The notes beneath the pieces were generated by a model. It saw nothing but the letters and a program-made list of their open reading frames with translations. It was not told the DNA's origin and did not search any database. From the NCBI GenBank assembly GCA_033296885.1, contig MU864048.1:1-52728 (forward strand): a DNA stretch of 52,728 nucleotides, in the 5' to 3' direction. The translations under genes were made by a program, and so were the position numbers. Numbering within the stretch: the stretch's first letter is position 1; every line of letters begins with the position of its first letter. This DNA is from Triangularia verruculosa. Lineage: Eukaryota > Ascomycota > Sordariomycetes > Sordariales > Podosporaceae. Positions 1-11,117 of the stretch are shown here, piece after piece.

Positions 1-104
1 TATGCTGCCGTCAAAGTCTTCCTCACTCCCAGTGGACTGCGCCGATAGCTATCAAAGCCCTGTACTTGCAGGCCTCAATAGCACCTATTTCAACAAGTAT
101 AAAG
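1..104. other. Non-mutated edge outside the left RIP block
   Basis: This segment has balanced base composition and then changes abruptly to AT-saturated sequence near position 105. I see no complete ORF or recognisable element. It may be unique DNA next to the relic or a part of a repeat that escaped mutation; the window is too short here to tell. Confidence 0.4.
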
Positions 105-2100
105 CGTTATCGAAGAATTTTAGGGAAAAAATAAAGATAAAGTATAGAAATCTACCTTATTATTTATAAAAGAATAAGCAGAAGTTTACAATAAATTATA
201 AGTTTTAACGTTATTAGTAATTAATATAAAAGAAGTATAGGAAAGTTTGTAAATCGAATTAAAGAATTAAATTCAGGAGACGAAGATACTAAATTTAAAC
301 GAAAAAATTACCGGGAAAAGTATTAAAGGTAATAATAAAAAAGCCAGTTATTAAAAGAAATTAAAGTAAATAGTAAAATTTAAATTATAAATATAATATA
401 ATAGTAATTAGTAATTTAAATAACGGTAATTAAATAAAAAAAAAAATAAAGGGTTAATTTAGAAATAAAATATTTAGAGAAAAGAATTCGTTTAATAAAA
501 AAAATTAAAAATAAAGTATTAAAAATAGTAAAGAAGTAATAGAATTTCGATAAAAAAGCTTAGGAGGTTATTAAGAACTTAGAAAATTAAAAAGCCGAGG
601 TAAAACTATAGAAAAAGATTTAAAAGGATAAAGTATATACGGTAAACCAGTTATTAAAATACTTATAAAATTAAAAGAAAAAACTAATAAATAAAACGTA
701 AAGTAATATTAACGAAGAAGAGGAAATATCGTAAAAGAATAAAGAGTTTAATGGTAAAAATAATAATAGCGGGGAATTTAAGGATAAGGACGATAGTAGC
801 AAAGAAGTTAATAGAGAATTAGAAAACGACGAAAATAATTCGGAGTAAAAAATAACGATAATATAATTTAGGATATTAGTTTAGAATATTAATATAATAG
901 TAAAAAGGAATTATAGTATAGTACGGAAGTAATAACGAAATATTAAAATAATAATAAACGATAATTTATAATAATAATATAGTATAGTATAAATAAAAAA
1001 GTTATTACTTATATAGTATAGAAATTAATTTTTTAATATTATTATATAATATAGTAATAGAATTTTATAATATAAATATAAAATATAATTTAAATCGAAT
1101 TATTTTTAGAAAAAAGGTATTATTAAGAGGTTAGTAAGTATATAATATATAATATAGGCCGTAAATATATATATATATATATATATATACGAATTAACTT
1201 TCTTTTTTTAAAAAAGAAAAATATTACTTTTTACTATATTATTTATAATACTACCTATATTTTATTACAGAATATAGTAGAAGTATAACCCCCTTTAGTT
1301 AATATAAATCCAGAGAAACGTCTTTAAAGTAATATTTATACCGTTTAACAATAAGGGAATAAAAGAAATTAATAAAAGCCGATATTAAGGTTAACGTTAA
1401 AAAGCTATTAATTATAATAATTAAAACGCTTATAAAAAATAAATAGTATATTAAATTAGTAAAAGGATAAGAAGTTATATTTATATTAAGTAGTAACGAA
1501 GACGAAAATATTAACGATAAAGAAGACTCTAAAGAATTTGAGTTTAAAAATGAAGAATATAATAGTAAGGAAATAATTATAACCCCTAAGTATATCGACG
1601 AACCTATTAAAGAAATACTCGACGAAATACCTATTTTACCCCCCGTATTAACCCCTTTACTATACTAATTAAAGCGTAAGAAATTAACTATAAAGATTTA
1701 AAAATATATTAATAAGGAAAGAATAAAAATAACGAAGATAATAATAAATAAAGTAAAGACGAAAATAGAAAAAAAGAGGGTAAAAATAATAAAAATAAAC
1801 GTAATTATTTAATAATAGTAAAAGAAATACAAATAGCGTTATATATAATTTAAGATTATAAAAAACTAATACGATACTATAGAAAATATATATAGTAAAT
1901 TAAAGTAAGTAATAAAGGAGAATAATAAGGAAGAAAATAATACGGAGGACGGTAATAAAGAAATAAGTTAATAAAAAAAGGGAATTAGTATAAACGATAA
2001 TTTATAATTTAAGGTAATAATATAATATTAATAAGGGAGTTATTATACGGTATAGTAGATAATATTAACAAAGGAATATAACTTAGGACATTAGTATAGA
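105..2100 (+). mobile_element. RIP-degraded repeat relic, probably a retroelement
   Basis: About 2 kb consists almost only of A and T, with TA and TAA everywhere, very few CA or TG dinucleotides and stops in all frames. That is the pattern left by repeat-induced point mutation (CpA to TpA on both strands). The plus strand is strongly purine-rich (GAA, AAA, GAC runs, for example around 1490-1640). This would fit a relic of a Lys/Glu-rich polyprotein read on the plus strand, such as a gag-like region, but that is inference. No terminal repeats, catalytic motif or open frame survive. An AT microsatellite lies inside at 1165-1189. Confidence 0.75.
1165..1189. repeat. (AT)n microsatellite
   Basis: An uninterrupted AT dinucleotide run of about 12 units lies inside the RIP-like block. 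It may have formed secondarily from the AT-saturated sequence. Confidence 0.85.
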
Positions 2101-3231
2101 AAAAGTTCTCTTTCTTTTATCGTATAGTATAGCACATAAAATAGCAAATGGATATAGTATAGCATTAGCAGAGAGTCTTATCGCATAGCATAGCGTATAG
2201 AATAGCGAAGAATCATGGTATAAGGTTGGAGAAGGAGCATAGGTACACATCCTTTTACCCGAGCCGATCTGATGACCACCATCCCATTCATGTAGTCTCA
2301 CATGGTGTGGGATTTAACCTCTCTTTTCTTGATGGAAGAAGAGAGGTTGACTGGCAAAACCAATCGTAGCCGGTCACACATTGTCACGAAGGAATGAAAA
2401 CAAATAATGGCCCCCCCCCGCCCAAAACACAAACAAAACATACCCCCCCGAAGAAAGAAAAAGGAGGAATGGAAAGAGAACAGAGGAGGACAAAGGATAG
2501 GTAACCCTTTTTCAAGATGTGTAACTATGGGAGAGGCGTGATCTCTTTTGCATAGAACGAGGAGAAGAGAGAGAAATACAATTGTCCAAATTCTTGCCCA
2601 TGATGATTTAGTGACTGTTCTTGATATATGCAATAGTGTAACTCCTTTTTGGGGCAGAGAGGCACAAGAAGAGGAGGGCGAGGGTTGTGCCCCTCGCGGA
2701 AAATCAGCAGTATATCCATTTCTCTGTCTATCTTTGCCCGCCAGTTCCATAACTACCGCCAGTGCCCCTTTCAATGCTGATAATGGTGGTGTCTGACCTA
2801 CACTGAGCAAGAATCAAAGTGTTTCTGATGGAAACGCCAAAGAAAAAAAGCGGCGAGACACATGCAAACAATGCAACTAGATAATAGGGTCTGGCCTAGA
2901 TCAAAACAACAATTGCTCATGTGCGAGATATCGAAATTTGTTTCTTTTTTTTGGCCCAAACGATACTCCTAAGCTGAGAGAAAATGAAAAAAAAAAGTCT
3001 CAAAAAAAAAAAGCCAAAAAGAACGCCGCCTGCAATGCTATTTGTGATACACACACACACACACACACACAGCCGATGAATGATGGTATAAAAACACAGG
3101 GGAATACATGAAGGGATTGTCCCAAATAACAGGCCAAAAAAAGAAAATCCCAAAGACAAAAGTGCTATTCCTGCCACCGGGGCTTGACCAATTCTACAAT
3201 GCAGCAACAACAACGAGAACGCTCAAGCCAG
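2101..3231. other. Transition zone between RIP block and sds22
   Basis: Base composition recovers over this stretch. Positions 2120-2210 carry degenerate repeats of a TATAGCATAGC-like unit. A C-rich homopolymer lies near 2411-2419, several A-runs near 2940-3010, and an AC microsatellite at 3049-3070. A 170-codon minus-strand frame (2298-2810) is low complexity and looks non-coding. The right-hand part is likely the 3' UTR and terminator region of sds22. Confidence 0.5.
3049..3070. repeat. (AC)11 microsatellite
   Basis: An uninterrupted AC dinucleotide tract lies downstream of the sds22 stop codon, probably in or just beyond its 3' UTR. Confidence 0.9.
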
Positions 3232-4502
3232 TTATGTTGTTCGTACAAATGCTGCATATTTTGTTAGCACCATTTTGGTAGTTTCAAAGGGGAAAAAGGG
3301 GGGTTGCTTACTAGCGTCAATCTGCCTCACCTGCGGCAGCGCCAACCTGACCTTATTCCTATACACGGCCGGTCCCCTCAGCTGCAGCGGGTTCCCCTCA
3401 AAGTACACCGTCGTCAACCCTTGCTTATCCCCCAGCTCCCTTTCCACGTCGTTGATGTCCCCGATCTGGTTGTAGCTCGCCCACAGTTCTTCCAGGTCCT
3501 TCAGGGGGCCCAGACCCTTGAGAGACGTGATTTGGTTATTAGAGATTTCCAGAATCCGCAGGGCGGTGTTGTTCTCGATGCCGGCGAGTGACTCGAGGGC
3601 GTTGTGGGAGATGTAGAGTTCCTCGAGTTGTGGGATCTCCTTGAGCGGGGAAAGATCGCGGATGCGGTTGGCTTGGATCGAGAGGAGACGGAGGCAGGGG
3701 AGGCCGGAGAGACCGTTGAGGGTGGTGATTTTGTTTTTGGCTACCCAGAGCTCTTCCAGGGCTTTCAGGTGGGAGATGTTTGTGATTTCGCGGATGCGGT
3801 TGGAGCCGAGTTCGAGGTTGCGGAGTTTGGTTAGGTTTTCGAGGCCGTCGATTTTGGAGATTTTGTTGGAGACGAAGAAGATGTCGGTGAGGTTTGTGAG
3901 GTGGGAGATGTGCTTGATGTGCTTAATTTTGTTGAAGGAGAGGTCCAGCGAGGTGAGGTTGGTGAGGTCCTCGAGGCCGCGGCTGATGCGGGAGATGAGG
4001 TTGTCGTAGAGATCCAGTTCTTGGAGGGTGGAGGCTATGCCGGAGAGGCCTTCGATGTCTTGGATGAGGTTTTGGCGGAGGCAGATGCGGACGACTTTTT
4101 GGAAGCGCTCAAGGCGGAGGGCGGGGATGGTCTTGATGCGCGAGTGGGTGCAGATGATCTCGTCGGTTTCAGGGTCTTCGTCGTCGAGGAGGTCTGGTTT
4201 GGGGGTTAGCCAATGGGTTGCGCTGGGGCGGTCTTGGAGAGAAGGGACTTGCCCTCGTCGGCGGGAACTTCTTCTCCTATTACCACGTTCTCATCGTCGG
4301 AGTACTCGGGATCTGAGAGAGCTTCGGGGTTCGCGAGGGTGGCGCTCTTGGTAACGCGCAGCTTGCCGTCCCATCCCTTGCTGTTCTTAAGACCAGGACT
4401 GGTTTCGCCGTCGTGCCGCGGGGATGGGTTGTCGTCGACCAACTCGATGTGCTGGCCGGGCGACCGAGGGGCTTCCTCTGAGGGATCTACTGAGGCGGGC
4501 AT
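3232..4502 (-). CDS. sds22: Protein phosphatase 1 regulatory subunit SDS22
   Basis: SDS22 is a leucine-rich-repeat regulator of protein phosphatase 1 that acts in the nucleus in mitosis and in PP1 maturation. Exons: 4502-4253, 4193-3312, 3251-3232, giving 383 aa, the usual fungal length. The N-terminal ~85 residues are acidic and unstructured (EEVPADEDLLDDEDPETDE). A continuous array of SDS22-type 22-residue LRRs follows, with units such as NKIKHIKHISHLTNL and the conserved cap YFEGNPLQLRGPAVYRNKV. The last exon adds only six residues to finish IDATFVRTT, the typical family end. Intron 1 (4252-4194, 59 nt) has a GC donor (GCAAGT) and a GGCTAAC branch site. Without removing it the frame stops before the repeats. 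Intron 2 is 3311-3252. The gene is divergent from the hydrolase at 5470, with ~970 bp between. Confidence 0.93.
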
Positions 4503-5469
4503 TGTAATTGTGCGTGAAGCTTGAATGCGAACGTCTTGCGATTCGGACCCAAGTAGAAAAAGGCAGAAATGAGAGCAGGTGTTCAGCCTAGCGGGACCCT
4601 GGCCAGTTTATATTGGAACAGTGGCTGTGAGCAAGACGGCGGTAGAAATTTGAGGTCACTGGTTGACCAACTGCCAGCCGCCTTGAAAGAGGGGCGCTTG
4701 TGCTTATCATCACCTCATATCGGTCGCCGTCAGCCACCCGAAATGCACTAAGCCGGGAAGTCAACGCGGGGCTTAGCGGCGATCGTTAGTAAGCCAGGTC
4801 CCGCTGTCGATATCCAGCGCACCGGTGTCATCGTTAACCATTCGATCATATTTCCCATCAGACGAAGTGCACAATTCCTCGCTTGATCTTTAGACACCCA
4901 ATTTCCCATCCGCAACTGCATCTTGAGAATTTCCGCTGCTATCTTCCCTGGTCCATTGCGATAATGCTGGCTAGGTAGTTGTCTTTTCAACGAATTACAT
5001 GACGACAACAACTGGGGACGTCGACAGCTTTCCGCCCAACCATACCGGCCCAATTCCACCAAACCCAACTTTTGTTCACACGGGTCTCTACATACCATAC
5101 CTGCAGGTGGACCTTGCTGCATCTCATCCCCACGTCTGGCGAGTGGTAGCTGGACACATGATCAAGGCCATGGCATGAGGGAGCGCGAAATACATGCACA
5201 GAGCGAGATCTCTGCGGTTTCAACACGCCATCCTATCCCAACCATCCCGCGGGCCATCCCGCCAATGACTGCCGCCAATGCCTGGGACGCATGTAGTTCT
5301 GTCTGGTCGCTATCGGCCCCTCAGCAGGCACATCCAATGGCATCAAGTCGTTCCCAGGTCGTTGCTGCACATGAGTTGTCATAGCTGCAGTCCCTTGGGA
5401 TCGTCTCAGTTTCGGATCAGTGTCCAGCATGGTCCACCACAGGGGTTTCGTCCACGTATCACCCACATT
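4503..5469. promoter_or_regulatory. Divergent intergenic region, sds22 / BEM46-like gene
   Basis: About 970 bp separate the two divergent start codons and should contain both promoters and 5' leaders. Several frames of 60-125 codons cross it on both strands but overlap each other and look like nothing known. I could not pick out a specific operator. Confidence 0.45.
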
Positions 5470-6608
5470 ATGCTGACGGAGAGAAGCCGCCGCAGGGTTC
5501 AGACCCAAACCATTCTGGTGGCACCGCTCATGTTCACTGGCTTGTTGATAGGGCTTTGGACCTGGAAATGTATTATGATGGTGGTCTTCCAAAACAAGAT
5601 CATCTACATGCCGGGATTGCCTCCAACTGCCAGGAGTGAGCGCATTGCAGACTGGTCAAGCCACTGTGGGGGTGTCCAATGGAGGGAGGAGAGAACCAAG
5701 GCTGCTGACGGAACAGATCTTGCGATGGCGGTTGCAACGGTGCCGCTGCCGAAGGGGAGCCGGCAAGTAGCCGCGGACACCGCGAAGTCTGTCGTGGCAC
5801 ATGTATATGTTCTCTACTTTCAGGGTCAGCCACCTTGAGATATGCAGTCCATGTAAGCAAGACTGACGCTGCGGTAGGAAACGCCTCGTCTATTCCCCCT
5901 CGCTTGCCAGACCTGTCTTGGGTGTTGCGGGCTGTCAGTGACAGCAAACAATATGCCCTGGCACCAATGGAGTTGACTTTTGTTTGCCTGAGTTACAGAG
6001 GGTATTGGACCTCTCGTGGCCGCGCATCCGAGCCTGGCATCCGTCTTGATGCCGAAGCCGGAGCAAACTGGATTCTGCAACACCACGAGCGAACATTTGG
6101 CAAGGACAGCACCACAAGGCCGATTCTTCTTGTTTGGGGACAATCCATTGGTTCAGGAGTAGCAACAAACCTGACCGCGACCGGACGCATCCCGGAGAGG
6201 CTGCCTATCCAAGGCGTAATACTTGAGACGCCTTTTCTGTCGATTCGATCAATGCTAGAAACGCTGTATCCCCAGAAGTGGCTGCCATATAAATATCTCT
6301 GGCCTTTTCTGAGAAACCACCTGGACAGCTATGCTAATCTGAACTTGATCGCGCAGAAAACCAGAGAGAAAGGTGGAGACGCACCCTTCATCTATATCCT
6401 TCAGGCTGAGCGGGACGAGTTGGTGCCGAAAGAGCAAACTGAAAAGCTCCATCAAAGATGCATTGAACTCGGCCTCCCCGTGGAAAAGGGGGTTGCCTCG
6501 GTTGCGTTCCATCAAGAAGCAATTGCTCGAGGCCCTGGGAAAAAGCTTGCTGCAGAAGCAATCTTGAAATTGACAAAAAGGGCCTTGTTGGAGACTTCTC
6601 GGGGATGA
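5470..6608 (+). CDS. BEM46/ABHD12-type alpha/beta hydrolase
   Basis: Exons 5470-5824 and 5878-6608 encode 361 aa. The 53-nt intron (GTCAGC donor, CTGAC branch, GTAG acceptor) restores the family sequence YFQGNASSIPPRLP across the junction. Residues ~15-40 form one hydrophobic helix (ILVAPLMFTGLLIGLW), so the enzyme is probably membrane-anchored. The nucleophile elbow is GQSIGSG with Ser208. A likely acid is the Asp in AERDELVP and a likely base the His in AFHQEA. BEM46 proteins are conserved serine hydrolases of the ER or plasma membrane, linked in fungi to polarity and ascospore germination; the substrate here is unknown. Start choice: the frame is open further upstream to 5278, but the ATG at 5470 sits just before the membrane helix. 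An upstream start or 5' exon cannot be excluded. Confidence 0.88.
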
Positions 6609-7912
6609 AGTTCGGGGTGGCAATGGCACCCGTTTTTGAGTTTTTGTCTGGTAGACCTGAGCCCCTGTAAATCACCCCGGCAGCGGAGCTACAGCACAAA
6701 ACATTGGGCCAGGCAAAACGAGGGGCCAGAAAAAGGGGGGAGCCGGTTGGCTGCATCAGCATGTGTGCCAAGGTCCCAGAAGCTTGCGAAACCAGCAGCG
6801 AAAAAGAAAGTCAATGACAATCCCTAGTGATGTTACCTAAAGCACGTAAATTAGCGGCACGGCTGAAGTGGTCGTTTGCTCCGTCCGTTGTGTGGTGTGG
6901 GATGCGGGCTCGGGTGGGTGGTGGAGGTGTGCGTTGAGGTGCGTTTGTGTTATATAAAAGATAACGGAAACCCGAATTCTATACCAACAACTTGTGACTC
7001 GAGTCTCGTCGACTGAGTGCAATGAGAGTCACAATGACCCAATTGACTCAATTGATGTCTTGGGATCTGAGAGTGTCACGTCTCGACCCGAATCTCTAGG
7101 TGATGGCTCCAACAAGGCAGTTGTCGTCGTCGTTGGAATAAAAAGGCTGAAGGCTCTCGCTGTCTTGCGAGCTGCAGGTTAGCAGAACTTCACGCCATTG
7201 CCGGGAGACAGGTGATCCAGGGGCATGCAGGCAGCCTTGCAGCGTCAGCCTTCACCTTCACCTTCTCAAGGTGTCTCTGCCGTTTTCACTGATCATCAGT
7301 GCTGGCCCTTGCCTCGCACAGGCCATGGTCTTTCTCTGATCCTTGCAAAAAGACGTGATCCATGGAAGTTCCCCTGGCAGACTCCAACAGACCCCGGTCG
7401 GCCAAACCTAAAGTAGCTAGCTCCCAGATCAGGTGACACCGTGTGTGTATCGTGTATTTTCTGGATGGAACCGTCCATCACTTAACGCGTCCAATCATGC
7501 CCCACGCGTGATAACGGAAGTCCCATTTTCGGCTGCCCAGAAAGCCATCATGAGTCCGCCTGGCAGAGATTTTCCAGGCATCTGCGCATGGACGCCTCAT
7601 GCCGATATATAAGATGCCGTTTTCTCCCTCTTCGCGCGATGCGCATTGTTCTTGTCTTGTCATTCGAGTGCATTTCATCGCCTCGTCCTCATAGGTAAGG
7701 GTCCACCAACAATCGTCCATCGGCCATCTCCCAAAAAGCCATCAACGCCGGGCTTTTTGTCCTTTATTTCATCGTAATCGTCTGTATTTGTTAATCGCGC
7801 ATCGTTTGCGTGTCGCTGGGTGCCGTCACATCTCTCTCTACCACCAGTGGAGCGTTGTTCGAGTTTCCAAGAGAATAGAAGACCAAAACCAAGAGCACAT
7901 CAATCACGCACA
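6609..7912. other. Gene-free spacer and BTB gene leader
   Basis: No convincing gene on either strand. The first part should carry the hydrolase 3' UTR and the last few hundred bases the promoter and leader of the BTB gene. Short frames of 60-80 codons lack conserved or compositional support. Confidence 0.5.
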
Positions 7913-8950
7913 ATGTTTTCTACACGCTTCGAGCCCGTTCAAAATGTCCGAAGGAAGAGTTTCAGCACAAAAGGCCACCGGGCTGAAAAGTCGACTTTAT
8001 CATTCAGCAAGGAGGCTGGCATCTCTAAGCGACGACATGAGTCTCAATCCCGCCGTCGCGCAGGCACTGTCTCTAATGTGAATGAGTCTCGATCTGACTT
8101 TGAGTAAGCCAGCATTTTATCTGTCCTGGATGAAGGGTTCAAGATGCTGACCTCTTTTCTTCACTAGCAACTCGCCCATCTCTGCCATTGTAACCCTCGT
8201 CGTCGGTCAGGAGCAACGCATCTTTGCTGCCCACGAACATGTTCTCTCGACTTCACCCTTCTTCCTCAACATTCTTCACAATCAGATGATGGACTCTCAA
8301 ACGAAAAAGATCTCCCTCCCCGACGAAGAGCCCGAGATCTTCTCATCTGTCCTCGAGTATCTCTACAAAGGCGATTACTTCCCCCGCTTGGTGCACAACA
8401 AGAAGCGCAACTCATGGGAGATGGAGCAGCTGACGGAGGAAGCACGACATGACGCTACCATCTACCACCATAGCGTCGATGGCGAGCTGCTCAAGGACAC
8501 GGTCATCTACTGCGCAGCGGAGAAGTATGGGTTGGATGAGCTGAAGAGAGTATCCTTGAGGAAGCAAGGCCTTCGTATGTACACCCGCTTTCCCTCATCT
8601 ATGCCAAAGTTAACAAAGACAGAATCCGGCATCCAAGCCAGCATCATCCTCTCTTCCGCTCGCTACGCCTACGCTCATACCCCCGACACCGACTCCAAGC
8701 TCCGCGCGCATTACCTTGCCCTCATCATCCGCTGTCGCAGCACCTTCAAGAAGAGCGGCACGATGCAGCTTGAGATGTTCAACGGCGGCACCCAGCTTTT
8801 CTTTGACTTGTTTGTGGCCATGTGCAATCACGTGGATGACCTTTCGAGTGCTGGGTAAGTTTTGCTCATCTGCCCACACATGCCTTGCACGTATACTTAC
8901 TTGGCAACAGGAGCACCCCTCGCACACCGAGAAGTGGCGGCCGATTCTAG
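7913..8950 (+). CDS. BTB/POZ domain protein
   Basis: Exons 7913-8103, 8168-8574, 8623-8854 and 8911-8950 encode 289 aa; introns are 64, 48 and 56 nt, each with GT-AG ends, and all phases agree. Residues 1-60 are basic and serine-rich. A BTB fold follows: SPISAIVTLVVGQEQ, FAAHEHVLSTSPFFLNIL (the usual position after strand B2), LPDEEPEIFSSVLEYLYKG, then a helical part with DTVIYCAAEKYGLDELK. BTB domains mediate dimerisation and often recruit substrates to cullin-3 ubiquitin ligases. There is no kelch, MATH or zinc-finger partner domain, so this belongs to the large class of fungal BTB-only proteins of unknown role. The last exon adds a short basic Ser/Thr-Pro tail. The ATG at 7913 follows a CACA context and is preferred over the more upstream in-frame codon. 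Confidence 0.88.
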
Positions 8951-9358
8951 GCTGCTAATCATGATGTCGCCTTGTGAACTGTTTCACTTGTTGTTTCTTT
9001 TGTCTGCGATACCATGATTTTGCACGTCCTTTCGACATCGACAAAACAAAACAAATACCCCCGGCTCGAGATACTGTTTGTTTTTTCTCTCTCTTTTACA
9101 GCCTCTCATCCTTAATGACTCATGTCTTCTCTTCTTCATTTCACCCCATTTTATTTCTTAACATTTTTCTTCCTCGGTTTGAGACGGGCTTAATATTGGG
9201 ATTATCATCACCCCTTCATAGATTGCTTTTTCTATTTTGGAGTTACTTTGGGTCTGGCTCATCTTTTGGCTTTTCTTTCTTCTACACCAAAAAGAAGAAA
9301 AAAACCAAACGTCTGTACTACTATTTCCTTCCACTCACTGGGTTGGATTTTCTTCGCC

Positions 9359-9385
9359 TTTTTTTTTTTTTTTTTTTTTTTTTTT
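9359..9385. repeat. T27 homopolymer
   Basis: An uninterrupted run of 27 T lies about 400 bp after the BTB stop codon. Its exact length is prone to assembly error. Confidence 0.85.
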
Positions 9386-10350
9386 GGATTCTGGCATACT
9401 TTTGGGAAGATGGCCGTATTGTTACTTACACAGCACTGCGGAGGGTAGCTTGTTTTCTTTTGCGTGTGTCATCATCTCGGTTGGATATACATTCAGTCGT
9501 CAACGAAGAGTGACGATGGATGTGGGAAGGGTGGACAAATGGACAGAATGAGCAACTGACGGAAAAGATGGGTCTGGCAGTGGGAAAAAAGGATGGATGG
9601 GCTGGACACTGGGGATTGATATTGTGTGACTACAATTCTTACGCTCTTTGATGGAAAAGATTACTTCATTCTGAGCGCAGAAGAGAAACGATATCAAGAT
9701 ACCAAAAACATACAAAACGCTGGAGGCTTGTTCTCTCGCTGTTTTTTTTCTTTTACGAAATTAAAAAAACACCAAGCTTTGCCAGCATTTTGCCAATTTC
9801 GGAGAGCTTCAATTTTTTCACGTCATATTTGACATATCGTCGTAGCAATGCTAGTGAAACGAGATTCTTTTCGCCACCACAACCCACCATCAGAAAGAAA
9901 TCTCAAACTTCCAATTCCCGTTCTTGCATTGAACTAGTTTTGCTTTCCACACACGCTGAAAGACGGCCTGGTCATCCCCACCATTTTACCTCATCCGTCC
10001 GCTCAGTCGGGAATTCTGGGTCGCCCAATAGGAACAGAAGCCTCGCTTTTCACACCATCTTGAGAAATGGCAGGGAAGGTAAGGGGGGCACGGTCAGACC
10101 CGTTTGCACACACCTTTTCTGTCGTGAGAGAGAGGGGGTGGAGAAACATGTGTCTTATACCATCGTGATCATGGAACAATGGCCTTGTGAACTGAGTGAG
10201 TCAAAAAGGAGCCGCGGATGGTTAGAGTCATTTTGAACACAAACAGATGATCGTCAGTCAAGTGTATGTCTCCTTTTTGCGCAAGCAGTGAGCAATTGAC
10301 TTCCTACGGATTGAATGAATACCTTGGATGGTTGGGTTGGGCGAACAACC

Positions 10351-10366
10351 ATCCATCCATCCATCC
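10351..10366. repeat. (ATCC)4 tetranucleotide repeat
   Basis: Four exact ATCC units. It is the reverse-complement type of the (GATG)6 tract about 550 bp downstream. Confidence 0.85.
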
Positions 10367-10906
10367 GGCTTGGAATTTCCAAAGGCAGCAGAAACGGTGA
10401 TTGGGAAATAATAATCTGTAATGTAAGCAAAAAAGAAATTCCGAGGCGGAATGGCACCACCTTACGAAGTACCATATATTGGGTTTTGGCGGAACGATGG
10501 TGTGGCACATCCCCTAAAATCAACTTTCACAGAATGCTGTGATGCAGAAGAAAAGGGGGCGTTGTTTAGTGGATTTTTTGCCCGTTTTGGACCCGTTTCC
10601 AAAGCAACCCCGCACTGAGTACAACACTCCCAAGTCACTGATTCACGCTGTTCTGTTCACGAAGCAGCCTCGTCCTTGCCAGGGATAGGACTGAGTGATG
10701 TTTGAATGCTTTTTGTGATTGATCAGCTGGCAAACCCTTTTCCGCTCAAAATGCTAATTATATGTCCATAATTCCTGTCATTTCGTGCCCAAGATTCTAC
10801 TCCCTTTTTTGGGTAGGAAATGTGCGAGTGAACTTTCATGCCCGTTCACGTACGGCCAAGTGGTGATAGATATTGGGTGGCACCAACCATCACTATCCTT
10901 GTGCGT

Positions 10907-10930
10907 GATGGATGGATGGATGGATGGATG
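10907..10930. repeat. (GATG)6 tetranucleotide repeat
   Basis: Six exact GATG units, about 190 bp beyond the csn12 stop codon. Confidence 0.85.
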
Positions 10931-11117
10931 CTCGCTCCCTGCCGTTGGGCTGCACCATCTTGATATCGTGTGCGGCACACAAATCACCCCCCACCATCTC
11001 ATCATTTTCCCTCGGCAAGTCCCAAAGAGTCGTGATTGCGCAGGAGACAAAGTCGTTGATTAAATGCTTATCAAGCCTTCCCACAATGGGCCGCGACCAA
11101 CACCGTATCTTCCCCGC

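Larger units (their letters stand above)
8951..11117. other. 2.2 kb gene-poor stretch with simple repeats
   Basis: No frame here has a recognisable domain or believable splice structure. The beginning is T-rich, probably the BTB gene 3' UTR, and contains a 27-T tract (9359-9385). Two tetranucleotide repeats of opposite sense lie at 10351-10366 (ATCC) and 10907-10930 (GATG). The end borders the csn12 stop codon. Confidence 0.5.

Noticed and set aside
2298..2810. Minus-strand frame of 170 codons near the left RIP block
   Set aside because: It contains homopolymer-derived stretches (Gly/Phe/Ser-rich) and no coding signature; it lies in the transition zone.
4251..4502. Separate 98-aa protein at the sds22 5' end
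   Set aside because: The frame stops only because of an unspliced intron; removing the GC-AG intron joins it to the LRR array.
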